From Pelagophyceae sp. CCMP2097 (taxonomy: Eukaryota > Sar > Pelagophyceae), in assembly GCA_026770575.1 (NCBI GenBank), contig MU657179.1:555877-567688 (forward strand): a stretch of DNA of 11,812 nucleotides. Reading direction: 5' to 3'. This document shows, in pieces, positions 1-8,784 of this stretch (positions within the stretch are counted from its first letter, which is position 1; each line of letters begins with the position of its first letter). Below the pieces are notes generated by a model. It searched no databases and was not told the origin of the DNA. It saw only the letters and a program-made list of their open reading frames with translations. Both the position numbers and the translations under genes were made by a program.

Positions 1-102
1 GAGCCAAAAATAGTTAATAGATTTCCGGTGATAATCTAATTCGACAGTGACGAGCCAGGTTTCGGCGCGGCGGCGTCGTCTCGGCCCGCCTCTTGCCTTA
101 CG

Positions 103-2183
103 ATGGGCAAGGGCGCGCGGCTGTCGTTTGACGGCGCGGGCGTGGTGACGGCGTGGAGTTTGGCGCTGCAGCAGTTGACAGGTGTTCCGGCGGAGGCTGC
201 CGTCGGCAAGGCGTATTCGGATCTGATCGCCCCTCTCTCGCTGACCGACGCGTACCGCGCCGCCGCAATAGCCTGTGTCGTCAACGTCTGGGAGCACGGC
301 GCCGTCTACTCGCCGGAGGACGCGCTCGTCGCGGACGAGGGCCTTTGCTCCGTTAGCCAAGTAAGAAAGTTTGCTCTCCCACTTCCCACACGCTCGCCCG
401 AGTTTGGCGCTAAGTTCTTCGTCGAGCTCATCGTGGAGCCCGCCGAGAACCGAGGCCAGATCAACGCCGATTCGGCGGCCCGGGGCGAGGTCGAGGGTTC
501 CGAGTTCACTCTTCGTTATCAGAAAGGCGCAGCCGCACCGACGCTCGCGTACCTCTGCGAAAAGGCTGCCGGCGGCGCCCCGACGCTCGCCGACGGATCG
601 CTGGACACGCGCGGGCCCGCATCGGACGCCGCCGTCGACGCCGCGGACGGGGTGCCGGCAACGGAGGTTGCCCGGCGGCCGTTTGCGCCCCTGTCGAGCG
701 CGCCGAGCCTCTTGGGCCGCGCGTTGCTGCGCGAGGTCGTAGACACGCTGTGGCGCACAACGGCGGCGGGCCGCACGCGCCGCTTTACGTTTTCGAAGCG
801 CTACGACGAGGTTCGCGCCTGTCTGCCCTCGTACTTTCTTTATTCTGATTCTTAGGTCGCGCCAGAGGCGTACGCCGAGTGCGTCGCCGCCCTCGGCGGC
901 GAGGCCGCCGTCGGGGCCAAGGTTATAACCCGGCAACTTTCCTGGTGCCTCGCGCTGCCGACGCACTGCGGGGCTTTCAAATCCGATGCCGCATTGTTGC
1001 TCGCGGGCATGGGCGAGGCCGACGGCGACGGCCACGCAGCGGTGATCCCGTTCTGCGCTGCCGGCGACCGCGAGGCGCTGGTGCTGACGATTCGCGTCGA
1101 CGTCGACGAGGCTAATTCCGAGTGCTGCTCACGCGGCGACTCGCCCAGGGGCCCGCGCAGCGCGACGATCGAGGTTAACGGATGCCTCTCCATGCACCAA
1201 CTCCACCGCGCCGTGGTAGTCACCTTTGGCCTCGACAACACCGGCAACGGCAGCTACCACGCCTGGCAGTATGCCACGCACGGCGGCTACTCGGCCCTCG
1301 CCGATGTCGCGCCGACGGTCGACAACGGCGAGAATTACTGCATGACGACGTTCCGCCAGCGCGTCCAGCGCGGCAACGCCTCGTACATCGACTTTGACAC
1401 GCGCGTCCAGGGCGCGCGTATTCGGGCGTCGCTGGCGACGGGTCACCTCATAATCTGCGAGCACCGCATCGCCGCCGCCGCCGTAAGTCGAGGCAGATCA
1501 CGCGCGGGGAGCCCCAGGCAGAGCACCCGCCGCTCGAGGCAGATCACCCGCCGCTCGAGATGTCGCCTCGACGCCGCACCTCGCAGGTCTTCTGCCGCCC
1601 GGGCGCGACGGCGCAGCTGACCGACGGCTTCACGCGCTACGGCACGGACTACAAGCTCACGCTCGAGAGGTGCACGTACCGCGCGACGCCCGGACCGCCA
1701 AAGTGCCTCCGCGGCGTGGCCAGGATAGACGATGACGCCAGTGACTCCAGTGACTCCAATGTCGCCAGTGAGTGGACTGCGGCGCAGGCCACGGACGCAC
1801 TCCAAAAGGACGCGTACCTCCGCCGCCGCCGCCTGGACGCGTCGGACGGCGCCGCGTTCCGGCCGCGCCTCGTGCGCAATATCGACTTCTACAACAGCGG
1901 CGGCGGCGAACCGCTAGCGGTGCGCTGCCGCGGCGTCGACGGCGCGCCCCTCGCCTGCCTCGGCGAGGCGCCGAATCGCGCCGTCGACGGCGATGTTGCG
2001 ACCGCCGACTACTTCGAAGACGATCCCCAACGGCGCGCGCGGCTTCCAGGACTGTTCACGAAAGGGACCTGGGGCGACACGAATTATTATTGCGGCTTCG
2101 GCTCGGAGGCATCAGACTCTGACGACGACGACTGCCTCTACCCGCGGCCTCCGACCAAGCGCAAACGCGCAGCCGAGTCTTAA
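103..2183 (+). CDS. PAS-domain protein, three exons (643 aa)
   Basis: Exons 103-810, 856-1482 and 1587-2183 join in phase 0 across introns of 45 bp (donor GTTCGC, acceptor CTTAG) and 104 bp (donor GTAAGT, acceptor GCAG). ATG 103 is the first ATG after an in-frame TAA at 37-39; the stop is TAA. Residues 8-45 carry a PAS core pattern: Asp10-Gly, Trp18, Leu25-Thr-Gly27, then Val34-Gly-Lys36 and Asp40-Leu. PAS domains sense ligands, redox state or light, or mediate dimerisation; no cofactor can be assigned here. The middle (residues 237-445) and C-terminal parts match no family I recognise. An acidic Asp run near the end is followed by PPTKRKR, a possible nuclear localisation signal. No kinase, bZIP or cyclase domain is visible, so this is not an obvious aureochrome or sensor kinase. 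Splicing is inferred from phase and frame continuity. A further in-frame intron at 361-402 or 361-414 is possible. Confidence 0.75.
361..414 (+). other. possible additional in-frame intron in the PAS gene
   Basis: The sequence starts with a strong donor (CAA|GTAAGAAAG) and continues with a pyrimidine-rich stretch. It can end at GAG (402, 42 bp) or CTAAG (414, 54 bp). Both lengths are multiples of three and contain no in-frame stop, so the protein stays in frame whether or not it is removed. Removal would delete 14 or 18 residues between VSQ and the FFVELIVEP strand. The reading frame alone cannot decide this. Confidence 0.35.
1516..1557 (+). repeat. 21-bp tandem duplication inside PAS-gene intron 2
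   Basis: Two adjacent 21-bp copies (1516-1536 and 1537-1557) differ at one position (G versus T at base 8 of the unit). A shorter related stretch sits just upstream, near 1489-1500. The array lies wholly within the 104-bp intron 1483-1586. Confidence 0.85.
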
Positions 2184-2453
2184 AGAGATTGAGGGACCGC
2201 CACCACGCCTCACCAAGGGAGCCTTATCCGACGCTCAAGAGGGTTGTCGACGAGCACAGAGGCGCCGTCGGCAAAGCATCGCGTCGAGTGCTCGCGGTAC
2301 GACCGCAGCGGGTTCGGCCGAAGCAGCCCAAACGAGCTCTTGTAAGATTTGATTCAGGTGTGGTTCTCGAGCTAGCGCCTTGCGCGTGCGATTCGGACTC
2401 GGAATTCTAGAAAGTGACTCGGTCTTCGGGTGACCCGAGCGCGATCGCGCGGG
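2184..2453 (+). other. intergenic region between the PAS gene and the 866-aa gene
   Basis: This holds the PAS-gene 3' end and the next gene's promoter and 5' leader. One frame is open from 2189 to 2410 and looks mildly coding but has no ATG. An intron-like segment (donor CAG|GTGTGG at 2358, acceptor TCTAG at 2410, 53 bp) could be a 5'-UTR intron of the downstream gene; an in-frame TGA at 2415-2417 prevents it from adding coding sequence to that gene. I see no RNA gene or clear promoter motif. Confidence 0.4.
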
Positions 2454-5399
2454 ATGCTGCCAGGCCCCGAGGGCATGGTTTCGCCTGCGGGCCCCTCTGC
2501 GGGGCGGCCGCGTACGGGCCTGCGCGCCGTTCGGGAGTCGTGGGAGGCTCGGGCGCGTGGCATGGACGAGGCCGACGCCAAACGGAGGGTGCGCCTTTGT
2601 TGCTTCTGGTCCCCTCTTGACGCCGTCCGGCTAGGCGTTGGTGGCCTTAGAGGTGGAGAAGCATGAGTCGGCTCGGCGGGAGCACGCGGCGCAGCTGCAG
2701 GCGGCTACGGTGCTCCAGTGGGCAAAGCAGCAGGCGCGTCCGCCGCCGCGCGAAACGCCGCCGCGAGACGCCGCGGGCGCAGGCGGCGGACCAGGGCGCG
2801 GCGCGGGCGTCGAAGCGCAAGTTGCGCAAGGGCTCGTTGCGCATCAAAGCCCGCGGCGAGGCGGCGGGGCTCGCGCGCCACGCCAGCGGCGCGGCCCTGG
2901 GTCGCGGCGGCGCGTCGGCGCGCGGCATCGGCGGCGCGTCAGCGCGCGGCTTGGGCGGCTTTTCGGCGCGCGGCATCGTCGCCGCAACGGGCCCCCGGGG
3001 CGGCCGGGCGCGGTCTCCCGAGGACGCGGCGTTTGCTGCTGCGGCGGCGGCGCAGCGCAAGAAGGCGCGGTCGTCGAAGCGCAAGTACGACGGCCTGTTG
3101 GGCCTGATGGCAGCGGAAGGGGGCGAGTACGTGCCGAACGCGGGGACGCGACAGAAGGCGGAAGCCATTTTCCAAGAGGCGGCCGACCGAGGCGCGGCCA
3201 TGGACCTCGTCGCCTTCCGCGGCGCGCTGGATTCGCTGGGCGTGCCCGGCACGGCGCCAAAGCACACGAGCGGCGCTTTCCGCGACGGCGGCGCCGCTCA
3301 CGAGGGAGACAGGTTCGAAGCGCTTGGCGCAGACGATTTCGTAAACGCAGTCTCCGCCGTCCTCCGCGGCGAGCTCGGCCGCGCGCGGAACAAGGTCAAG
3401 TTGGACTCGCTCGCCGGCGTGGTGCAAGAGGCGGCGCGCGAGATACGTAGGAACCGGACGTCTGGAACGGCGGTCATTGAAGAATCGGTCATTGAAGAAT
3501 CGCCACCCGCAAACGGCAAGAGCGCCGTTTCGCAGCCGACGCACTACGCCACGGACGACTTCCTCGACGAGGCGTTGAGGCGAGACGCCAAAGTCGAGAA
3601 ATTTAAAAGCAAGACCAAGTCTGTTTTCGACGACGTGCGTCCTCCGTCCTCCGACCGCCGAGGGACCGGGCGGCCAAACCCGACGGAATGCCCTTTAGGA
3701 GCTTTCGGCGTGGCGGCTGAGCGCGACAACTCGGCGCGGCGAGGCCTTTCCGAAGTCTTCCGCGACGGGCCCGATTTCCAAGAGCACCGCATCGACGCTC
3801 GTATCGTCAGACAGAGGCGCCCTCGGGACACCCTCGGACACCGCGCGCTCGCCGATTCCAGACCCGCAACCAGCGTGGTTTTCCTACGCGCGGCACCGGG
3901 CGGCCTTGCAGCCGCGCACGCCTCAGCGCAATTGCGGCGGCGACCTTCTCGGCGGCACCACGCGCTTCGAGCTCGGCGACTTGGACGCCGAGCTCCGGCG
4001 AGTATTCTGCAGAGGCCCCGACGCCGGCCGTCACCGTCTTCGCCTTTGCTAGGCATGTCCAGGGCTTTGCCGACGACCGCGCATGCGACGTCTCGCCGCG
4101 GACCTGGGCCGCTGTGAACCGCAAGGTCGTCGTTGCAGTCGAGCCGGCCAGGGCCAGGACGCCGCAGCAGCAGCGCGGCGGCAAGCCACCGGCCGCGCGG
4201 CCGGTGGCATTGCCGGTGGCATTGAGACTGGCGGCCGCGCGGAAACTCGGCGGCGCGGCGCCGGCGCTTGCGGCGTCGGCGGCGTCGACGGCGGCCTCGA
4301 GCCAAACGGCGGCCTCGAGCCGGACGAAATCGACTGCGCTTTCGGCGCTTGCGGCGTCAGCGACGTTGACGGACCTGGCGTCTGCGACGTTGACGGCGGG
4401 GTCGATCGACTCTACAAGTCTTTCGTCTTTGCAGGATGGCCGGCCGGCCTCGGCGCCAGAGTTCCCACTGCCGCGGGCCTCTGCCTCGGTGGCCAAGGCG
4501 GCGGCATCCAAGGCGGACACAGACGCGGACTGGCTCGGTGCGGCGGCGGCGTTTGTGAAAAAGCGGTTCTCGCCCGGGACGGCGACGTCCGTTATGAACG
4601 ACGTCCAAAGAGGAGAGGTCTCGCGGTGCAGTGACTTGCTCGTGGCCGAGTACGCGCGGTCGCACGCCGACGGCGACCTGGTACGCGAATTGGCGCTCCA
4701 GCCGGCCGTCGACCTGCGCGTCGCGGCGCACACGTGCGCCGAGCTCGATCTGGTGACGCTTTTAATTGGCGTCCTCGACGAATTCGGCACGCTGGCGGTG
4801 GCGTGCAAGGAAGTCGGCGTGCAATTTGAGGCCGACGGCCGCCTCGTCGAGGCCGATTTGCACAAGGCGCTGCCCCTCCTCGACGTCCACGGCGTCGTGC
4901 GTCCCTTGAATCTTTTTCAAACGAGCACGCGCCCCCCTGCGTAGTCACTGCGCGCGGTGAATAGCCTCGTGCTCACGCTCGCCTCGGAGGACTGCGACAC
5001 GGTCCTGGGCCTGGAGCGGCATCTTGCGAAAGCGAAAGTGACGCTGGCGACGCAGCGTATCCGAACCGTCCTCCAGCAAGGTGCGTACAAAGACTCCAAA
5101 AGGCAGCACGCTCACTGCCCTCTCGAAACATAGGCCTCGCGGCACCGCGGGACCGCCCCACCGTCGTCTGCTGGACAACTCGCCACGCGCCCATGATGGA
5201 GCGGCAGACGGTCTATCGAAACGTGCTCGAGAAGATGGAGGCCGCGCAGCCGCCGCTCGCCAAGAGGGGCGCCGCGCCCGAGGCGCGGCCGCGAGCGACG
5301 CCCGCGGCAGAGCCCGTCCAGCACAAGCTCGTGCCGCTGCCGCGCGCGCAAACGCGCCAAGGCGCCGCCGCGGCTTTGAGACCAAGCAACGCCGGCTAA
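2454..5399 (+). CDS. unrecognised seven-exon protein, about 866 aa, with EF-hand-like segments
   Basis: Proposed exons: 2454-2588, 2635-2709, 2783-3634, 3699-4001, 4063-4896, 4945-5080, 5134-5399. The introns (46, 73, 64, 61, 48, 53 bp) restore phase at every junction; four donors are GTGCGC or GTGCGT. The second intron (2710-2782) is the least certain, since acceptors at 2767 and 2794 also keep the frame. ATG 2454 is the first in frame after TGA 2415; ATG 2475 is an alternative. Visible features: a charged helix at residues 46-70 (LQAATVLQWAKQQ if unspliced); a Gly-Ala-Ser-Arg repeat (GGASARG-like) at about 110-140; an EF-hand-like helix-loop-helix pattern at about 196-225 without the usual acidic loop ligands; a 15-bp duplication giving VIEESVIEES; an Ala-rich linker at about 520-580; and a helical region at about 640-780 including LLIGVLDEFG. 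I recognise no family. Calcium binding is doubtful; a cytoskeletal or scaffolding role is conceivable but not shown. Confidence 0.65.
3471..3500 (+). repeat. perfect 15-bp tandem duplication in coding exon
   Basis: Two identical 15-bp units lie back to back in exon 3 of the 866-aa gene and encode the doubled pentapeptide in VIEESVIEES. The unit is a multiple of three, so the frame is kept. Confidence 0.9.
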
Positions 5400-5697
5400 C
5401 ACCATCGCACCGAGCCCGGGGCTGTCCCAGGGCGTGGCTCGAAGGCCCGGGTCGAACGAGCGCCATGTTCGCAACGGTGATTACGGAATTATTTGCTCGG
5501 GTCCCGTCGTCCGCCGGCGCCGCCGGCAGACGTCGGCGGCGGGCGGTCCGGCGCCGTCGGCGAGAGGCTTGGAAAGTCTCGGCCGGCTGCCGATCGGCGC
5601 GTGGAGCTGGCGGCCGAATGGCGCGTGGAGTCGGCGGGCGCGCGGTGCCGCGCGGCGAATCAGCTCGAAGCGCCGAGGTCTTCCTTCTTGCCGAGGC
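5400..5697. other. convergent intergenic region; possible small coding remnant
   Basis: This separates the stop of the plus-strand 866-aa gene from the stop of the minus-strand phosphatase. It should contain both 3' UTRs. A plus-strand ATG at 5465 opens MFATVITELFAR, and another plus frame running across about 5545-5750 (containing ERLGKSRPAADRRVELAAEW) looks weakly coding and would overlap the phosphatase C-terminal codons antisense. I cannot link the two with a convincing intron, so no gene is called. The 11-bp word GGCGCGTGGAG occurs twice. Confidence 0.35.
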
Positions 5698-7774
5698 CTA
5701 GGCGGGCGCGGTTTCGCGGCGGTCCGAAGAGGCGAGAGACGTACCTCTGATAGAGCCGCGCATCGTCGCCGTCCCGAGCATCGGCGGCCCCGCCGCGCGC
5801 GCGAGGGCGGCGGCGTTGGAGTTCGCATGGCTGGCGCGCGTCGCGGCGGCGGCGTTGGCCGCGGCGGCCTCGGCGGCCGTCGGCGCCGCGGTTGGCACGG
5901 CCAGACGCGGCGGCAGATCGACGAGCGAAGAAGAACTGTGGCTCGGGCCACACGACCGCGTGTCGACGGGCTTGGCCGGCGCGGCGCCCAGGTGCGCGTC
6001 GATGGATGGGTCGGCGGCGGAGGGCGCGGATTTCGCCTTTCCGTTGAGGAAGAGGACGATCACCGAAATGTCGTCAATCCTCTCCTCCTGCTCGTACCAC
6101 GCCGCGTAGGACCGCGCGACGATGTCGTAGCACGCGGCGGCCGGGTCGGAAGCGGCGTCGCAGATATCCAAGACGTCTTGGTTCGTTAGAAACTCCCAAA
6201 CGCCGTCCGAAGCGATCACGACCACCTCGTCTTCATCCTGAACGTCGTGCTTCGTCACTTCCGGCGTCGCGATGCAGCCGATGAGCTCGGCCTTTTTGTC
6301 GCCGAGGGACCGGCTAAAGGCGCAGCCGGGTTCGAACTTTGAGGCCATCCAAAGTCGAGGCGGGTCGCCGTCCGCGTCGATTTCGTCGCCAAGATTGCAG
6401 TTAAAGTCCTGCGTCAGCGGCGTCCGCCCTTCGATCTGGCCGATGCTGAGCACGCGGCCGCCCATCTGCTGCACCCTCAAACGCTCGTCGGCGCGATATA
6501 AAGTGTGGTCGAAGCTCAGAGGCGTCGGCGCCAAAGTCCCAGTCGCCTGCCGCTTGCCCAGGATGCACCGAGAGTCGCCGGCGTTGCTGCAGTACAGCGT
6601 CTCGCCTGCATCGCACAGTCGCAGCCGGATTCGGTGCGAACGTCCGGACAAGGGCATCGGACAAGGGCATGTCGCGTCCCAAACACCGTCTTGGAAAAAG
6701 GGCGCCGGTTGACGCACCCATGGACAAAATGCTCACGGCGGTGGTGCCAGAGTCCACGGACGGCACCTAGGGCGGCCAGTCGCGCTGGCGCCGCCGGTGG
6801 TGATCGCCCTTGCATCTCGCGCTCTTGTTTGAACCGGGATTGCCTTCCTTTGCGGGGCGCGGTCTTGCACGGCCTTGCAGGCGTGCATGTTGCGGTTCAC
6901 CGTCTCGTTGGCTTCCTTGAGAAGGGCTTCGACTTGCATGTGCGGTTTATTTGAATAAATTTCCGATGCTGCAATCTCCAAGTTGTCCCGCGCGTACCAC
7001 GCGCACTCGTGCCCGTCCGGCCCGTGGCCTAATCGCAAGTCCGACCCCAAAAGGCCGCCAGCGCGGCGCTGCCAGAACCCTCGACGACACCGACCCCCGA
7101 CCCTCGACGAGCCACCCCCGACCCTCGACGAGCCACCCGAGGCGCGTACCGTCGAAGACCATGAACCAGAGCGCGGACTGGACCCGGTCGGGGAAGACGT
7201 TGTCGTGGATCGCATACGAGTCCTGTGCAGACAGTGCGCGGACGCACGCGGGGCCGGCGCGGCCGCAGCGACTTTCACCCCCGCCGTCCCCGCGTCGGGC
7301 CACGGACCTGGCAGGGCTTCGTCAGCTGGTCCGGGTAAAGGCCGCGGAACCTGCGCGTCGCCAGCGTTTCTCGGCGCCGCGGCGGGGTATTTCGCGGCGG
7401 GGTCTTTCTCGGCGGGGGTCTTTCTCGACGGCGGTCCCGCCCCCCGCGGTATCGGCTCACATGAGCGCGCTGTAGGCGCAGGGCCGTGTGCCGAGGACGG
7501 TGTCCTTTGCTGGCGACTTTGTAAAGAGGCGTTCTTTGATCTCCAACGCAGTCAAAACGCAGCTCGATTTGATCTGCAAGGCGCGTCAAGGCCGGCGGCG
7601 GCCCGTCGATGGGATCGCACGGACCTGCTTCGTGAAATACTTGTCGAAGAGGGCCTCGTCCGGCACCGCCGCGCCGGACCGAGGCGGGCGCTTGCGGTCT
7701 CGAAGGTCGAAACTGTCCCGCGCCCCCACAAACGAGTCGGTCGCCTCCGTCGGCGTCGAGACGCCGCTGCCCAT
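5698..7774 (-). CDS. PP2C-family Ser/Thr protein phosphatase, seven exons (497 aa)
   Basis: Minus-strand exons: 7774-7625, 7573-7461, 7350-7308, 7222-7150, 7028-6871, 6766-6718, 6605-5698. All six introns (51, 110, 85, 121, 104, 112 bp) are GT-AG and join in matching phase, rebuilding every PP2C motif: KPCQDSYAIHD (about 99-109), VFDGHGPDG (124-132) split by an intron after the first base of the Gly codon, DSGTTAV (184-190), SNAGDSR (202-208), PLSFDH (224-229), FSRSLGD (292-298), ASDGVWE (327-333) and DDISVI (373-378). Metal-ligand aspartates 126, 329 and 374 are present, so the enzyme should be an active Mg/Mn-dependent phosphatase. The protein begins MGSGVS, a good N-myristoylation signal, suggesting membrane tethering. 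Residues after about 384 form a long Ala/Ser-rich low-complexity tail. ATG 7774 is chosen because it gives the myristoylation start and leads straight into the conserved exons. Its substrate is unknown. Confidence 0.93.
6645..6670 (-). repeat. perfect 13-bp tandem duplication in a phosphatase intron
   Basis: Two identical 13-bp units (plus-strand CGGACAAGGGCAT) lie side by side inside the 112-bp intron 6606-6717. Confidence 0.9.
7095..7136 (-). repeat. perfect 21-bp tandem duplication in a phosphatase intron
   Basis: Two identical 21-bp units (7095-7115 and 7116-7136) lie within the 121-bp intron 7029-7149. A degraded third copy sharing the CCCTCGACGA core lies at about 7075-7094. The spliced message would not contain it. 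Confidence 0.9.
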
Positions 7775-8075
7775 CCCGCCCGCCGCAACGCGGAAACCGC
7801 AGGCGCGACGGTGCGCGCGCGGTGTGACCGCGCGGCGGTTCTTTCGCGTTGCTTTTTTGGGGGGGACCGAGGTGGCGGTTTCATCTGGTGCTATTCTTCA
7901 GAAAAGAGCTCGCTTGAAATATTCAATAGTTATTTTGAGGCATCTCTCGACGCTCGGGACGGAAGCGGGGCGCGGTGCTTGCTGCAGGACGCTCGTGGCG
8001 CCGCTGAATACCCCGCACCACGGAGGAAAGTCCTCTTTCGGACGCTTTGTAGGATTCCATGTGAAAAGAATCTAC
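7775..8075 (-). promoter_or_regulatory. upstream region of the phosphatase gene
   Basis: This stretch lies between the phosphatase ATG and the inverted-repeat element, so it should carry the 5' leader and core promoter. The part next to the ATG is GC-rich; about 7895-7940 is distinctly AT-richer. I find no canonical TATA box at a convincing spacing and no supported ORF. Its promoter role is inferred from position only. Confidence 0.45.
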
Positions 8076-8091
8076 CAGCGGTGGGAATTCA
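8076..8091 (+). repeat. left terminal inverted repeat
   Basis: This 16-bp sequence matches the reverse complement of 8496-8511 with no mismatch; similarity stops at the inner edge. Confidence 0.85.
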
Positions 8092-8098
8092 TTTAAGG

Positions 8099-8134
8099 GT
8101 GAAGTGAATTATTCATTGAATAAATTCACTTCAC
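8099..8134. repeat. subterminal hairpin with 12-bp perfect arms
   Basis: GTGAAGTGAATT (8099-8110) pairs with AATTCACTTCAC (8123-8134) around a 12-base AT-rich loop. It lies just inside the left terminal repeat and is a common type of structure in short inverted-repeat elements. Confidence 0.85.
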
Positions 8135-8150
8135 CATATTCACTTCACTT

Positions 8151-8181
8151 CACTCGTCACTTCACTACCGCCGAACATTTG
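8151..8181 (+). repeat. 31-bp direct repeat, copy 1
   Basis: This matches 8427-8457 at 30 of 31 positions (ACCGCCG here, ACCACCG in the other copy). The two copies bracket the GC-rich core of the element. Confidence 0.85.
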
Positions 8182-8243
8182 TGGAGGACTTCATTATTGA
8201 CTTCGCCAACCTCGGCCGACGCCACCGTCGAACGTCGCTGTGG

Positions 8244-8288
8244 GGTCCCCGGAGGAGGTCCCACCGTCGCTCGGAGGTCCCCGGAGGA
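8244..8288 (+). repeat. 13-bp repeats in the element core
   Basis: The word GGTCCCCGGAGGA occurs at 8244-8256 and again at 8276-8288, each in similar ACCGTCG context, so the core seems to contain an imperfect duplication of about 32 bp. Confidence 0.75.
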
Positions 8289-8426
8289 CCAGAGGGAGTC
8301 GCACTGCCCTTGAGCAGACGTCCTGGGGCCATTGGTGGCGCATACAGCCGTCGGCGGACGAGCCTTTCACTGATTCACTGATTCACTTCACATTCACCAG
8401 GATTTGCAGCCGTAGTAAACGTCATT

Positions 8427-8457
8427 CACTCGTCACTTCACTACCACCGAACATTTG
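8427..8457 (+). repeat. 31-bp direct repeat, copy 2
   Basis: This is the partner of 8151-8181, with one mismatch, in the same orientation. Confidence 0.85.
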
Positions 8458-8495
8458 AGACCTCGCGTGAATATTCACTTACTTTGAATTTGCAG

Positions 8496-8511
8496 TGAAT
8501 TCCCACCGCTG
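8496..8511 (-). repeat. right terminal inverted repeat
   Basis: This is the perfect 16-bp inverted partner of 8076-8091 and defines the right end of the element. Confidence 0.85.
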
Positions 8512-8784
8512 CTATCTGCATGTCCGTTTTGAAGATTCAATTTGGAAGAATTTGATGAAAAACAAATTACTCTTTCCAATTTTCCCCGGCCTTTAAAACC
8601 AGGATCTCGAGAATGCGGTAATAAAAGTCACAGGGCAGCTCGTCCCTTCAAACCGGCGTCCAGTCCCGCCGGCCCTTTCCCTGGCGGAGTCGGCTCGACC
8701 AACTTGGCACGTCTCAGACAAGTTTTAAAGGAGCAACGCGTGTACACTGTCACTTTGATCCTTCGCGGCTTGTTTGCGGCCTCT
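8512..8784. other. intergenic region, 3' flank of the TLC gene
   Basis: The first 120 bases or so are AT-rich (AATTTGATG, ACAAATTACTC, CCTTTAAAACC) and the rest is GC-richer. By position it holds the 3' UTR of the minus-strand TLC gene. An AATAAA on the plus strand near 8621 is on the wrong strand for that gene. I see no ORF or RNA gene. Confidence 0.4.

Larger units (their letters stand above)
8076..8511. mobile_element. MITE-like non-autonomous element with 16-bp terminal inverted repeats
   Basis: The left end CAGCGGTGGGAATTCA (8076-8091) is the exact reverse complement of the right end TGAATTCCCACCGCTG (8496-8511), enclosing 436 bp. Inside are an AT-rich subterminal hairpin, two 31-bp direct repeats, many TTCAC/GTGAA words and a GC-rich core with no plausible ORF. 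The base composition differs from both neighbouring genes. Size, perfect ends and lack of coding capacity fit a MITE or other non-autonomous DNA transposon. Target-site duplication is unclear: CTA occurs at 8072-8074 and 8512-8514, but one base separates the left copy from the repeat. It could instead be another kind of intergenic repeat. The superfamily cannot be assigned. Confidence 0.65.

Noticed and set aside
853..855. TAG as the true stop of a 250-residue PAS protein
   Set aside because: Removing a 45-bp GT-AG segment continues the same frame into long, coding-like sequence, and the TAG is the final triplet of a pyrimidine-rich acceptor.
2647..3544. Several long minus-strand open frames, Arg/Ala/Pro-rich
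   Set aside because: They are antisense to exons 2-3 of the 866-aa gene, which is supported by six phase-consistent introns.
4942..4944. TAG as the end of the gene, or as a recoded stop codon
   Set aside because: A 48-bp intron with GTGCGT donor ends exactly here and the frame continues (SLRAVNSLVLTLASEDCD). Recoding is not needed, and TAG ends the phosphatase gene.
5434..6189. Long plus-strand Arg/Gly-rich open frame
   Set aside because: It lies antisense to the PP2C catalytic exon; such frames arise from high GC, and it shows no domain while the minus strand shows all the PP2C motifs.
7095..7136. CRISPR-like or satellite array
   Set aside because: There are only two adjacent copies with no spacers, inside a eukaryotic intron.
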